Below, piece by piece: positions 1-9,180 of a stretch of 35,678 bases of DNA. The DNA is from an uncultured Lachnospiraceae bacterium (GTDB lineage: Bacteria; Bacillota; Clostridia; Lachnospirales; Lachnospiraceae). The stretch covers positions 1 through 35,678 of the forward strand of contig CAMWJC010000030.1 in NCBI GenBank assembly GCA_947174495.1, written 5' to 3'. The first letter of the stretch is position 1. Each line of letters starts with the position of its first letter. The notes below the pieces were generated by a model that was given only the letters and a program-made list of their open reading frames with translations, was not told the origin of the DNA and made no database searches. The translations under genes were made by a program, and so were the position numbers.

Positions 1-48
1 CATTTTTAGGGTTCCCTTCTTCTTATCGTGTCTACTTTATAGGGTACA
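1..48 (-). mobile_element. possible terminal end of an IS3-like insertion sequence
   Basis: Read on the minus strand, the sequence just after the truncated rpn gene begins TGTACCCTATAAAGTAGACA. This resembles the TG...AGACAC-type inverted terminal repeats of IS3-family elements. If so, the body of the element lies to the left, outside the window, and only its tip is visible. The main support is positional: the neighbouring gene loses its normal 3' end exactly here. No transposase is visible, so this is an inference from a terminal motif and a truncated neighbour. Confidence 0.35.
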
Positions 49-50
49 TT

Positions 51-893
51 TTAAAGAATACCAAGCCTGTTAACCTCTACCTTTCCTTCTTCTCTTCCCT
101 CTTCGCGTCCTTCACTCCGTATCGTCCTCTCATATTTTTCTGCGTCAAACTCTTCCAATAACATTCCCAGCACCTCCGCACGATTCTTCAGCAAGAACTC
201 TTTTAAGATACCCCCTTCTATGCAGTAATCCACCGCCTTATTCAGGGCTGTCTGTATATCCTTCTCAACAGCCATGCAGTCCCTTATCACGGCCACCATC
301 TCCGAATATTCTTCCAGAATCCTGCATTTCTCCATCAGTTGTTTATTATACCCGTAGTTAATGTTGAGCATCCGCACAGTCAGCTCCACATCCGCCCGTG
401 CCTTCTTATTTTCAAAAGCATCCGACAGCTTCAGTGTCCGCTCTTCCGGCATTTCCTTCACGCCATTATAAAAGACAATGCACTGTGGCGTAGGCAGGCT
501 GATCTGTCCTGTTCCATAAAGGCTTTTCTCCGCCTTCTCTATCACCATCTGGTACTCCTGCGCCAGATAGATCAGAAACCGTACCGGTAGATTCGGACTA
601 TATGTGCTCTGATGTTCATACATGCTTAACGTGCCGGACAGGATATAGGCCAGATCGTTCTTCATAACCACATAAACTGCACTTTCAATCGTCACAATCT
701 CAAGCTGTGATGAATCACAGTATTCCGTCCCGTTCAGCGCATTATACAATTCCAGAAGCGCTTCCCTGTCTTTCTCGAACAAATAACGGAACAGCCTGTC
801 CTTCACATTCCGCTGTATCTGTTTTCGGTTCCGGTCATACTGCCGGTTCAGTTTCCTGCTTACACGTTTTTTCTTTCGTCTTCGTCTTGACAT
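51..893 (-). CDS. Rpn family (PD-(D/E)XK) nuclease/putative transposase, 3'-truncated
   Basis: The 280-residue product belongs to the Rpn family of recombination-promoting nucleases. An Arg/Lys-rich N-terminus (about 1-35) is followed by the DRLFRYLF start of the nuclease fold. The presumed metal-binding residues are Asp80 (KND) and Glu93-His-Gln95 (EHQ). A helical C-terminal region follows, then the typical EGREEGREEG repeat tail. Family members usually continue well past this tail, through a VNxLG segment to an acidic end. Here the frame stops right after VNRLGIL, next to an IS-like terminus, so the 3' end seems lost. The nuclease core is complete and activity is possible. The start is supported by AGGGAGG just upstream and by a consensus promoter at 1054-1082. 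Family-level knowledge: Rpn proteins are DNA endonucleases that promote RecA-independent recombination. Confidence 0.85.
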   Translation of the reverse strand: MSRRRRKKKRVSRKLNRQYDRNRKQIQRNVKDRLFRYLFEKDREALLELYNALNGTEYCDSSQLEIVTIESAVYVVMKNDLAYILSGTLSMYEHQSTYSPNLPVRFLIYLAQEYQMVIEKAEKSLYGTGQISLPTPQCIVFYNGVKEMPEERTLKLSDAFENKKARADVELTVRMLNINYGYNKQLMEKCRILEEYSEMVAVIRDCMAVEKDIQTALNKAVDYCIEGGILKEFLLKNRAEVLGMLLEEFDAEKYERTIRSEGREEGREEGKVEVNRLGIL

Positions 894-1053
894 ATGTTAT
901 CCTCCCTTTTTGTGGCAGGACAATAATATGCCAGACAGCCTGTGCCCGTTCAATCCCTCCTGCCGTTTTCTGTTATGTTTCAAAGCGAAAATCCGACAGA
1001 AACTGTCTTGAACGTGCAGAACGCACACCTGCTAGAATTCCTTTGATGAATTT

Positions 1054-1082
1054 ATTCTAATGGGTCTTCGGAAAGATGTCAA
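1054..1082 (-). promoter_or_regulatory. sigma-A promoter for the rpn gene
   Basis: On the minus strand TTGACA (1077-1082) and TAGAAT (1054-1059) are separated by exactly 17 bp. Transcription would start near 1047, giving a leader of about 150 nt before the ATG at 893. The whole 894-1225 gap holds this promoter, the leader and, at 1180-1207, the terminator of the glucosidase gene. I see no further gene in it. Confidence 0.7.
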
Positions 1083-1179
1083 TATTAATTTTGATTTTTT
1101 ATTAACGTTTTACCGTTTTTCGAAGTATTTATAGCCAACGATGCAAGGCTTGGGGAAACCTGTCCTTTATGGTAAGAAC

Positions 1180-1207
1180 AAGGGAACTGAAATAACTCAG
1201 TCCCCTT
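1180..1207 (-). terminator. probable terminator after the GH3 gene
   Basis: An 11-bp stem (1180-1190 with 1197-1207, one G-U pair on the minus strand) encloses a 6-nt loop just downstream of the glucosidase stop. It is followed by a modestly T-rich stretch (GTTCTT) on the minus strand. It would end the long nucleoside/deo transcript. Confidence 0.6.
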
Positions 1208-1225
1208 CCTCATCTAAACGTTAAA

Positions 1226-3643
1226 TTAATCAATTTTCAAAATCAACTCCAAAATCCGCCTTCCGCAGATCTCCATCTCCTTACGGTCCAGCACTCCTGC
1301 TTTCAATGCACGGACTAAGCTCTCCGGCGCGCCGCATCCCATCTTAATATCATTGCCTGCCTTCACTTCCTTGTAGTGCTCTCCCAGTGTCCACCAGTCT
1401 GTGGTGACCATTCCCTGGTATCCCCACTCTCCCCGGAGGATATCTTCCAAAAGCTCTCTGCACTCGGAAGCTCTGTGTCCATTTACAATATTATAAGAAG
1501 ACATAATGGTCCACGGATTCGCCTTTTTAACAATAATCTCAAAAGGCTTCAGGTAAATCTCCCTCACGGCTCTCTCTGAAACTCTGGAATCACTGTCTCT
1601 CCGATTTGTTTCTTTATTATTGCAGACAAAGTGTTTTACCGATGCTGCTATATGCTGGGACTGGATTCCTTTTACCATCTGCACCGCCAGTTCACCGGCG
1701 AGGAAAGGATCCTCGGAATAATATTCAAAGTTCCTTCCACAGAGAGGACTCCTGTGAATATTCACTGCAGGCGTTAACCAGATGCCAATATTATTTTCCT
1801 TAACCTCCTTTGCTCCGGCTTCTCCAACCCGATAAACCAACTCCCGGTTAAAGGTGCATGCCAGCAATATGGCACAGGGCCATGCAGTGGTATGGACGCC
1901 GCATTCCGGCGTTATACGCAGTCCGGCAGGTCCATCGGCCGTCATCACATTGGGGACACCATATTCCGGAAGATTTCCGAAGCCAAAGGTATTGGCTACT
2001 CCGGTATTCGGCTGTCCGCCAAGAAGATGTATCAATTCCTCATCCGTCAACTGCTTAACAAATTCTTCTGTCGTAAGCTTACCCTCTGCCACTTCAATGA
2101 GAGGCCGAATTCCTTCTTTATAAGGCTGCTTCCACAGATTTCTTCCCTCCTGTGCCCGCACAGACGGCGTACATCCATCCAGCTTCCCTTCTTCCGTACG
2201 TTCGATCAGAGAAGCATTGGGATCGTTTCCAGGCGCGGTAGGAAGTGCCTCCATACTGCCATCCGAACACATCCGTTCCGGCAGATCCGTAGGTACCAGC
2301 TTTGCCGATAACTGCTGTGTAATCGTATCCTCATTTAAATGCCAGATATACTCCGGTTCCGTTGCGTTTCGAACAGAATTTCCCACATAGAAGCTATAAT
2401 CTCCCGCCTCCATAACATAAGCTGATTTTTGTACCTTTCCCAAATCATCGTAGGAGGCAAGCGCCTGAACATCAAAATCCAGAAACAGTGTCTGCATCTC
2501 TCCCGGCTCAAGCTCTTTTGTCTTTTCAAAAGCAACCAGCACTTTTTTCGGTTTTCCAAGCTTTCCTTCCGGCGCACTGCCGTAAACCTGAATAACCTCT
2601 TTTCCTGCACGCTTTCCGCTGTTCGTAATTTCTACCCGGATACGGATCTGTCCATCTGTATCTTCTACATCTGAAACCTTCCATGAAAAATCCGTATAGG
2701 AAAGCCCGTACCCAAAGGGATAGCGAACCTTCTCCCCGGCTCCTGGTATGGTTTCAAAATAGCGATAGCCCACATAAATATCTTCTTTGTAATTCACATA
2801 ATCATCGAACTCATGGAAACCTGCCGTGGAAGGATAATCCTCCAAATCCGCAAAGGTATCGGTAAGCTTCCCGGAAGGATTTCCCAATCCGCAAAGGAGT
2901 TCTGCCGCGGCGCGTCCGCCTTCCATTCCCGCCTGCCATGCCATCAGCACCGAAGATATCCCATCATCCTCCGCAAACCAGGAAGTATCCACCACTCCGC
3001 CTGCATTCAGCACAACGATAATCCTGTCAAAGTTCTGTTTTACCTGGCGTACCATCTCGGCTTCTTTTTCGGATAAGTAAAAATCTCCCTTTTCAAACAA
3101 AGCCCCTGCCTTTGTCAGCAATGATTCTTCTTTTTGGTCTGTCTCCTTGTTCTCATCAAAACGGCTTTTTCTGTCCCAGCCCTCACCGGAAAAGCGGCAA
3201 ATACTGATAATCGCCGTATCTGCAAAAGCTCTGGCTTCTCTAATCAGTTCCTCCGAAAGGACAGGCTCAACGCACATTCCCGGTTCCGTTCCCTCGCCAT
3301 ACTGTCTTTTCACATCCTGGCGATAAAAATCAGCCAGGCTTTCGCACAGACTCACCTGATCTCCAAGGGATTTCAGACCATCGTAGAGATTTACCACATA
3401 ATCCACGGTCACATCTCCGCTTCCGCCTCCACCTTTTACATAGTCAAAACAAGCCTTACCAAAAAGCGCCAGCCTGCTGCCCTTTTCCAGAGGAAGCAGC
3501 GCTTTCTCATTTTTTAAAAGCACCATACCTTCCTTAGCGGCATTTTTAGATAGTTCTCTGTGTTCTTTACATGCTGTAATCTTTTTGCCGCCTTCCCCCA
3601 AAGGAAGATTCGGCTGATATTTCACTCTCTGCCATTTATTCAT
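1226..3643 (-). CDS. glycoside hydrolase family 3 beta-glucosidase, circularly permuted
   Basis: The 805-residue product hydrolyses terminal beta-D-glucosides (the exact sugar is not shown). Domain order is reversed relative to most GH3 enzymes. The alpha/beta-sandwich domain comes first (about 30-280) with the acid/base motif SGEGWDR (Glu154). A fibronectin-III-like domain follows (about 320-430, GKEVIQVY). The catalytic barrel is last (about 520-805), with ADGPAG, the SVKHFVCNN motif and the nucleophile in MVTTDWW (Asp749). This order is known for Ruminococcus albus and Butyrivibrio fibrisolvens beta-glucosidases. There is no signal peptide, so it is probably cytoplasmic and acts on imported oligosaccharides. 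The start is set by GGAGG 6 nt upstream of the ATG. It lies 53 nt after the acetyltransferase gene with no clear promoter between them, so it may be read from the nucleoside operon. Confidence 0.92.
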   Translation of the reverse strand: MNKWQRVKYQPNLPLGEGGKKITACKEHRELSKNAAKEGMVLLKNEKALLPLEKGSRLALFGKACFDYVKGGGGSGDVTVDYVVNLYDGLKSLGDQVSLCESLADFYRQDVKRQYGEGTEPGMCVEPVLSEELIREARAFADTAIISICRFSGEGWDRKSRFDENKETDQKEESLLTKAGALFEKGDFYLSEKEAEMVRQVKQNFDRIIVVLNAGGVVDTSWFAEDDGISSVLMAWQAGMEGGRAAAELLCGLGNPSGKLTDTFADLEDYPSTAGFHEFDDYVNYKEDIYVGYRYFETIPGAGEKVRYPFGYGLSYTDFSWKVSDVEDTDGQIRIRVEITNSGKRAGKEVIQVYGSAPEGKLGKPKKVLVAFEKTKELEPGEMQTLFLDFDVQALASYDDLGKVQKSAYVMEAGDYSFYVGNSVRNATEPEYIWHLNEDTITQQLSAKLVPTDLPERMCSDGSMEALPTAPGNDPNASLIERTEEGKLDGCTPSVRAQEGRNLWKQPYKEGIRPLIEVAEGKLTTEEFVKQLTDEELIHLLGGQPNTGVANTFGFGNLPEYGVPNVMTADGPAGLRITPECGVHTTAWPCAILLACTFNRELVYRVGEAGAKEVKENNIGIWLTPAVNIHRSPLCGRNFEYYSEDPFLAGELAVQMVKGIQSQHIAASVKHFVCNNKETNRRDSDSRVSERAVREIYLKPFEIIVKKANPWTIMSSYNIVNGHRASECRELLEDILRGEWGYQGMVTTDWWTLGEHYKEVKAGNDIKMGCGAPESLVRALKAGVLDRKEMEICGRRILELILKID

Positions 3644-3696
3644 TTCTGCCTCCGTGAATCAAAATAGAAAGGTTACTTTCCCTTATTGATTCTTTT

Positions 3697-4344
3697 TTAT
3701 TTTTCCTGTCTGTTGATCAATAGCCGGATCTGCTCATCCAACTTCTCATAAAAGTCCGCTATGTGTATCCCGTCAACTAACGCATGATTGCACAATACCG
3801 ATACCGGCAATAACACCCGCTCACCCTGGGTAAAATACTTTCCCCATGTAATCCTTGGATTGCTGTCCGCAGGAGCGGGAACCGGTTGCACCAAAGCGGT
3901 ATAAGAAACCCAGGGAAGTGTGGAGATAAAGAACTTATCATAGATATCCGCCTCTTTCTCCTCAATGGTATTTGCCTGCTTTGCCGCCTCCTGCGCCTTT
4001 TGTGCATAAGAAATATACTCTTCAAACGGACGGTTGTCATCCAGTGTACAATAGCAATAAGTTCCGTCTTCCAACGCAACTGTGTGAGATGTTTGACAAT
4101 GAGCAAATTCAATGATCTTATTATTTAAAATCCTCTGCCTGAACTCCGTCACCTTATTTGCCGCTTTGGAAACACAATAGCAGATTGTGAGAAAAAAGGG
4201 AAGATTCTTCCCTTTTTTCACTGTCAATAGCTCTGTGATATCCACATTTACGGTTAATCCCACATAAGGGTACGCCATACTGCTAAAGTATGCAAAGTGA
4301 TCTTTTCTCTTATAGGTTTCCATATCCAGATACCGATAATCCAT
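3697..4344 (-). CDS. CatA-like chloramphenicol O-acetyltransferase family protein
   Basis: This 215-residue protein has the length and layout of the trimeric CAT family: an N-terminal RKDHFAYF-like segment, PWVSYT, WGKYF, and the catalytic signature NHALVDGIHIADF with the general-base histidine at about 187. Family enzymes move an acetyl group from acetyl-CoA to a hydroxyl, classically of chloramphenicol. Many chromosomal clostridial members have untested substrates. Because it sits between deoB and a glucosidase rather than in a resistance island, a housekeeping acetyltransfer role is as likely as resistance. I chose the ATG at 4344, which is 7 nt from GGAGG; an in-frame TTG at 4347 is too close to it. 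Confidence 0.8.
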   Translation of the reverse strand: MDYRYLDMETYKRKDHFAYFSSMAYPYVGLTVNVDITELLTVKKGKNLPFFLTICYCVSKAANKVTEFRQRILNNKIIEFAHCQTSHTVALEDGTYCYCTLDDNRPFEEYISYAQKAQEAAKQANTIEEKEADIYDKFFISTLPWVSYTALVQPVPAPADSNPRITWGKYFTQGERVLLPVSVLCNHALVDGIHIADFYEKLDEQIRLLINRQEK

Positions 4345-4371
4345 CAAAATTCCTCCTGTGCCAGCACGGTT

Positions 4372-5559
4372 CTACAGCTTTTCCAAGATAGAACTGCCAA
4401 TGGTTCCTTCCGGCATAGAAACACCAAAGTTCTCTGCCACAGATGCTCCGATCACTGCAAAGGTATCTTCATTTTTAAGTTCACCGCCACCTTCCATCTT
4501 CTTTGAATAAGCAATAAACGGTACGTATTCTCTGGTGTGGTCGGTTCCGCTGTAAGTGGGATCATTTCCGTGATCCGCCGTCAGGATCAGAAGATCGTCT
4601 TCCCGAAGCTTATCAAGAAGCACTCCCAGGTTTTTGTCAAATTTCTCGATCTCATGCCCGTAACCTTCCACATTTCTGCGATGTCCCCACAAAGCGTCAA
4701 AATCCACAAGATTCGTAAAGCATAGTCCGTGAAAATCCTCATTGCAGATCTCTATGGTCTGTTCCATTCCGTGAACCGAGCTGTCCGAATGGTAAGTTTT
4801 CGTAATACCTTCTCCGCAGAAAATATCGTTAATCTTGCCCACGCCGATCACATCAAGTCCCGAATCCTTTAAAGCATTCAGCGCTGTAAGGCCGGTAGGT
4901 TTTAAAGCATAATCATGGCGATTGCTGGTTCTCTTAAATTCACCTTTCTTTTTCCCAACATAGGGTCTTGCTATGACCCGTCCCACTCTCCACTCATCCT
5001 TCATGGTGATCTCTCTTGCGATCTCACAGCAGCGGTACAGGTTCTCAAGATCAAAGGTTTCCTCATTTCCGCAGATCTGAAGCACGGAATCTGCCGAAGT
5101 GTAAACGATCATCGCTCCCGTATTTATTTCTTCTTCTCCAAGCTCTTCAATGATTGCTGTGCCGCTGGCACTTTTATTGCCAATCACCCGTTTCCCGCAC
5201 TGCCGCTCCAGCTCGGCAATCAGTTCCGGCGGAAATCCCGTATCCGTAAAAGTTATGAACGGTTTTTCGGTCTTAATTCCCATCATTTCCCAATGTCCGG
5301 TCATGGTATCCTTACCGTTACTTGCCTCCCCGAGACGCATATAACGTCCCAGCGGCTTCTCTATGCCTTTCATCTTTCCTGCCGCATGGAGATTTAACAT
5401 ACCCAGCTTTTGAAGATAAGGCATCTCAAGGGTTTCCATTTTTTCCAGAATATGACCAAAGGTATCCACGCCCTCATCGCCAAACCTTGGAGAATCCGGC
5501 ATAGCGCCGATTCCAAGAGAGTCTAAAACAATCACAAATATTCTCCTGTATTTCTCCAT
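4372..5559 (-). CDS. deoB: phosphopentomutase
   Basis: DeoB interconverts (deoxy)ribose-1-phosphate and (deoxy)ribose-5-phosphate and links nucleoside phosphorolysis to DeoC and the pentose phosphate pathway. It is an alkaline-phosphatase-superfamily metalloenzyme. The metal-site start [11 protein letters not shown] has Asp13, DTMTGHWE has the phosphorylated Thr85, and the late ligands lie in [15 protein letters not shown]. Three in-frame starts lie near GGAGG. The ATG at 5559 (8-nt spacing) is best; the ATG at 5565 and GTG at 5568 are nearly in contact with the Shine-Dalgarno. The 5559 start also gives Asp13 and Thr85 the numbering I recall for the Bacillus cereus enzyme. At 395 residues it is full length. 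It follows deoC by about 15 nt in the same operon. Confidence 0.96.
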   Translation of the reverse strand: MEKYRRIFVIVLDSLGIGAMPDSPRFGDEGVDTFGHILEKMETLEMPYLQKLGMLNLHAAGKMKGIEKPLGRYMRLGEASNGKDTMTGHWEMMGIKTEKPFITFTDTGFPPELIAELERQCGKRVIGNKSASGTAIIEELGEEEINTGAMIVYTSADSVLQICGNEETFDLENLYRCCEIAREITMKDEWRVGRVIARPYVGKKKGEFKRTSNRHDYALKPTGLTALNALKDSGLDVIGVGKINDIFCGEGITKTYHSDSSVHGMEQTIEICNEDFHGLCFTNLVDFDALWGHRRNVEGYGHEIEKFDKNLGVLLDKLREDDLLILTADHGNDPTYSGTDHTREYVPFIAYSKKMEGGGELKNEDTFAVIGASVAENFGVSMPEGTIGSSILEKL

Positions 5560-5574
5560 TTCCATCACCTCCGT

Positions 5575-6240
5575 TTAATAACCGGCTGCCTCTTCATTTT
5601 TTACAATCTTAATGATCCGGCTGGTTCCCAGGCGGTCCGCCCCCAGCGAAAGGAATTTTTCCGCATCCTCTAAAGATGAAATTCCTCCTGCTGCCTTGAT
5701 TTTAACCTTCTCTCCCACATGCTCAGCAAACAGCTTTACATCATCAAAGGTAGCTCCGCCGGTGGAAAAACCGGTAGAAGTCTTAATATAATCCGCACCC
5801 GCACTGGTCACGATCTCACACATTTTAATCTTTTCTTCATCTGTAAGAAGGCAGGTTTCAATAATCACTTTCAGGATCTTTTCCCCGCATGCAGCCTTTA
5901 AGGTACGGATTTCTTCCTCGATCAGATCATATTTCTTATCCTTCATCCAGCCGATATTAATAACCATATCGATTTCGGAAGCACCGTTTGCAATGGCATC
6001 TTTGGCCTCAAATTCCTTGGTCTTTGTTGTCATATAGCCGTTAGGAAATCCGATCACCGTACAAATTGCCATCTTTCCCTGTACATACTCACTTGCCTGC
6101 TTTACATAGCTTGGCGGAATACACACGGAAGCTGTCTGATATTTCACCGCATCATCACAGATTTGTTTGATCTCCTCCCATGTGGAGGGCTGCAGCAGCA
6201 GGGTATGATCTACATGCTTTAAAATTTCTTTAATGTCCAT
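5575..6240 (-). CDS. deoC: deoxyribose-phosphate aldolase
   Basis: DeoC splits 2-deoxyribose-5-phosphate into glyceraldehyde-3-phosphate and acetaldehyde, the last step of deoxynucleoside catabolism. The 221-residue TIM barrel shows the Schiff-base lysine in [10 protein letters not shown] (Lys153), the proton-relay residues Asp91 (EIDMVIN) and Lys182 (VKIKAAGG), and the phosphate-binding end GADRLGTS. Length is normal for the family. It has a good ribosome site (GAGGAGA) and sits between udp and deoB on the same strand with very short gaps, so all three are almost certainly co-transcribed. Confidence 0.97.
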   Translation of the reverse strand: MDIKEILKHVDHTLLLQPSTWEEIKQICDDAVKYQTASVCIPPSYVKQASEYVQGKMAICTVIGFPNGYMTTKTKEFEAKDAIANGASEIDMVINIGWMKDKKYDLIEEEIRTLKAACGEKILKVIIETCLLTDEEKIKMCEIVTSAGADYIKTSTGFSTGGATFDDVKLFAEHVGEKVKIKAAGGISSLEDAEKFLSLGADRLGTSRIIKIVKNEEAAGY

Positions 6241-6258
6241 TTTTCTTTCTCCTCTTTT

Positions 6259-7035
6259 CTATTTGGCATCTTCGCGGATCAGATTCCTTATTCCTTCCAC
6301 TGCCACCTTAATTGCCATATCTGTATCATGTGCTATGGGGTTTTCAAGTCCCAGCTTTTCCCTTTCCTGATTGGCAACCACCAAAAAACAAGAACCGACT
6401 CTCACCCGAAGATAACTTGCCACAATGAATAATGCTGCTGATTCCATTTCCGAGGCAAGGCAGCCTAAACGTTTCCATGCTTCCCACTTATTCATCAGTT
6501 CGTAGCTGACCGGCTTTGTCTCCGGTTCATGCTGACCGTAAAAGGAATCCTTACATTGCACCACACCCGTATGGGTAGGATAGCCCTTAGCTCTGGCTGC
6601 AGCTACCAATGCGTTTGTCACGGAAAGATCTGCCACTGCCGGGAACTCCATGGGCGCATATTCCCTGCTGGTTCCCTCCATTCGTATCGCCCCTGTAGCA
6701 ATCACGATGTCTCCGCTTTTTACCTCCGGCTGCATTCCGCCGCAGGTTCCCACGCGGATAAAGGTATCTGCTCCCACCAAACGCAGTTCTTCCATAGCAA
6801 TTGCTGCCGATGGCCCGCCAATCCCGGTGGAAGTGACACTTACCTTTACACCGTCCAAGGTTCCGGTGTAGGTCACATATTCTCTGTTATCGGCAATCAA
6901 AACCGGATTATCAAAATACTGTGCGATCTTCACACACCGTTTGGGATCACCCGGCATGATCACATAGCGGCCAACCTCTCCGTCCGCTACCTGTATATGA
7001 TATTCTCTGGTTGGATCTTCAGAATATTTTCTCAT
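6259..7035 (-). CDS. udp: uridine phosphorylase
   Basis: This 258-residue NP-I family nucleoside phosphorylase cleaves uridine (and often deoxyuridine) with phosphate to the base plus (deoxy)ribose-1-phosphate. Visible motifs are the phosphate-binding VIMPGDPKR near the N-terminus, [25 protein letters not shown], and the ribose-binding [12 protein letters not shown] (Glu-Met-Glu). The EWEAWKRLG-like stretch before SEMES resembles uridine rather than purine phosphorylases. Its product is the substrate of DeoB two genes downstream, and the transporter genes directly upstream would supply nucleosides. Specificity between uridine and other nucleosides is inferred from motifs and context. Confidence 0.9.
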   Translation of the reverse strand: MRKYSEDPTREYHIQVADGEVGRYVIMPGDPKRCVKIAQYFDNPVLIADNREYVTYTGTLDGVKVSVTSTGIGGPSAAIAMEELRLVGADTFIRVGTCGGMQPEVKSGDIVIATGAIRMEGTSREYAPMEFPAVADLSVTNALVAAARAKGYPTHTGVVQCKDSFYGQHEPETKPVSYELMNKWEAWKRLGCLASEMESAALFIVASYLRVRVGSCFLVVANQEREKLGLENPIAHDTDMAIKVAVEGIRNLIREDAK

Positions 7036-7099
7036 AAAATCTCATCTCTCCTTCCTTTCTGCTCAAAGCGCAAACCTTTACAAGCAAATCTCCGCCCAT

Positions 7100-8041
7100 T
7101 TAACGCTGCCCCTTATCATAAGGAATTCCTTCCGCTTTGGGCGCTCTGGATTTTCCGGATACAAACACAAGCACCACCAGAGAAATGATATATGGAAGCA
7201 TGTTGTATACGGTACTTGGAATTTTCAATGCCACCAGCACATCGAATCCCGTATAGACATTGGAAAGTGCCCGGAATAAACCGAACAAAAGCGCTGCAAG
7301 CCCGATGTTTACCGGTTTCCACTGTCCAAAAATCATAACTGCAAGAGCAAGGAATCCAAATCCTGCCACACCATTTTCAAATTTCCACTCGCTGACGCCT
7401 GCTGTTATGTAAACCAATCCGCCAAGACCGCCAAGACCGCCGGATATAAGAACACCCGCATAGCGCATCTTATAAACATTAATTCCCACAGAATCCGCCG
7501 CCTGAGGATGCTCGCCGCATGCGCAGAGTCTTAATCCAAATCTGGTCTTGTAAAGCACCACATAGGCCGCGATCAGCAAAAGCAGCGCTATTAACATAAA
7601 CCAGTTAAACTCAAATCTTCCAATATTCATGATAAATGACTTTTTGGCCTGTCCGTAGGCAACCGTGGAGGACACATTATCCACGCTCTCCGCCGTGTTG
7701 ATTGCTCTTACCAGAACAACTGCCGCTGCCGGTCCGAGAAGGTTAAGAGCCGTCCCCACAAGGGTCTGATCCGCCTTAAACTGAATAGCCGCAACTCCAA
7801 GAAACAGGGAAAATACCATACCAACCAGCACACTGGCAATGATTACCAGAAGGATTACCAGAAAAGCCGGTACCCCTGCGGGAAGATATTTCATCATAAG
7901 CGCTCCGCCTAAGGCCCCCATGACCATGATTCCTTCCAGACCGATATTGATCACTCCGCTATGTTCCGAAAAACATCCGCCAAGTGCCACAAGCACCAGC
8001 ACGGAAGCAAATATTAATGTATACTGAATTAATAACAACAT
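7100..8041 (-). CDS. nupQ: nucleoside ABC transporter permease (BMP-linked, second permease)
   Basis: This 313-residue integral membrane protein of the BPD_transp_2 family has about eight to nine hydrophobic helices. Typical motifs are HSGVINIGLEGIMVMGA near the N-terminus and the loop GLRLCACGEHPQAADSVGINV, which couples to the ATPase. Its ATG overlaps the stop of the preceding permease by one base (TAATG), indicating translational coupling and an equimolar heterodimeric permease. It corresponds to NupQ/YufQ of Bacillus subtilis by family and gene order. The substrate is a nucleoside by context: it is followed by udp, deoC and deoB. Confidence 0.9.
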   Translation of the reverse strand: MLLLIQYTLIFASVLVLVALGGCFSEHSGVINIGLEGIMVMGALGGALMMKYLPAGVPAFLVILLVIIASVLVGMVFSLFLGVAAIQFKADQTLVGTALNLLGPAAAVVLVRAINTAESVDNVSSTVAYGQAKKSFIMNIGRFEFNWFMLIALLLLIAAYVVLYKTRFGLRLCACGEHPQAADSVGINVYKMRYAGVLISGGLGGLGGLVYITAGVSEWKFENGVAGFGFLALAVMIFGQWKPVNIGLAALLFGLFRALSNVYTGFDVLVALKIPSTVYNMLPYIISLVVLVFVSGKSRAPKAEGIPYDKGQR

Positions 8042-9180
8042 TATGCTTCGCCTCCTTTCTGCTCTTTTGCGCCCTGTTTTTCTTCTCTCTTATCCAAAAA
8101 CCGATTTAACCAGATCTTAAAGAAAAGTACAAAACCGCACAGATAAATGATAAATGCAGAAATCAGATCTGAAATCTGTGTACAGTACATAGTCTTATCT
8201 ACATAAGTGCCGCCGCTGGTAATGTGCTGGATAAAATAGGAAGCAAAAACAGTTCCTATGGGATGAAGGCCTCCTAAAAATGCTGCTGCAATTCCGTTAA
8301 AGCCCATAGCCGGAACAGAAGTCTGCTGAACCATCCACTGTTCAATACCTGTCAAATAAAAAATTCCAGCCCCGAATCCGGACAATCCGCCAGCAATCAT
8401 CATCGTCAAAATAATATTTCTCTTTTCCCGCATACCACAGTATTTTGCCGCCTGTTTATTCATACCTGTTGCTTTCAGCTCATAACCGAATTTTGTCTTC
8501 TCTAAAATTACCCATACTGCGATAGCCATAATCACCGCAAGCAGAACCCCCAGCGTGACAAACTCGTTATCCGAAAACAGCTTATCAAGTCCCAGCGTTG
8601 GAAGCAGGGCGCTTTTGTTCGTGCTTGTCAGGGATCTCGTGTAAGGTGTGGACTGCTCCTTTACCTGGGTAAGCAGCATATTCACGCAATACAATCCAAT
8701 CCAGTTCAGCATAATGCAGGAGATTACTTCATTTACATTGAAATATGCTTTCAGCGCTCCGGAAATTCCTCCCACCAGAGCCGCCACCAAAATTGCCGCC
8801 ACCAGACAGACATACCAGGGCATACCCAAAGCTAATCCGAAATAAAGGCATGCGCCCGCTCCTACCACATACTGTCCCGCCGCACCGATATTAAACAGCC
8901 CGACCTTGTACGCAAATAAGACCGACAAAGAACACATTAACAGCGCGGAGGCCTTTACCAGAGTCGTTCCGAAATATTTCATTGCAGCTACTGCACTTGG
9001 ATAATAAAGAAAATTCTTTATGATCGCCAGAATCGCCTTTCCTGCTCCCCCCGGATTAATAATCAGAAGAACAATATACCCGATCAGAAGACCGATGACA
9101 ATGCAAAGCAAAGAGGCTATGATCGTCTGAAATCCGTTATTCCGCAGAATATTCTCTTTCTTTTGCTCCTTATTATGCAT
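8041..9180 (-). CDS. nupP: nucleoside ABC transporter permease (BMP-linked, first permease)
   Basis: This 379-residue membrane permease pairs with the downstream NupQ-like protein. About ten hydrophobic segments are visible, with the motif KVGLFNIGAAGQYVVGA and the coupling loop TKFGYELKATGMNKQAAKY. The frame is open back to 9255, but the ATG at 9180 is the start: it has AGAAAGGAGG just upstream, and the next residues (MHNKEQKKEN) begin a normal cytoplasmic N-terminus. With this start the gene overlaps the ATPase gene by 8 nt (ATGCATAA). The longer reading would lie inside the ATPase coding sequence. Confidence 0.9.
   Translation of the reverse strand: MHNKEQKKENILRNNGFQTIIASLLCIVIGLLIGYIVLLIINPGGAGKAILAIIKNFLYYPSAVAAMKYFGTTLVKASALLMCSLSVLFAYKVGLFNIGAAGQYVVGAGACLYFGLALGMPWYVCLVAAILVAALVGGISGALKAYFNVNEVISCIMLNWIGLYCVNMLLTQVKEQSTPYTRSLTSTNKSALLPTLGLDKLFSDNEFVTLGVLLAVIMAIAVWVILEKTKFGYELKATGMNKQAAKYCGMREKRNIILTMMIAGGLSGFGAGIFYLTGIEQWMVQQTSVPAMGFNGIAAAFLGGLHPIGTVFASYFIQHITSGGTYVDKTMYCTQISDLISAFIIYLCGFVLFFKIWLNRFLDKREEKQGAKEQKGGEA

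Noticed and set aside
3644-3696. Terminator between the acetyltransferase and GH3 genes
   Set aside because: Only a 5-bp stem (GAAAG/CTTTC) is present, too weak to call.
3697-4344. Acquired chloramphenicol resistance cassette
   Set aside because: There are no flanking repeats, IS elements or unusual composition; the gene sits tightly in a metabolic gene set.
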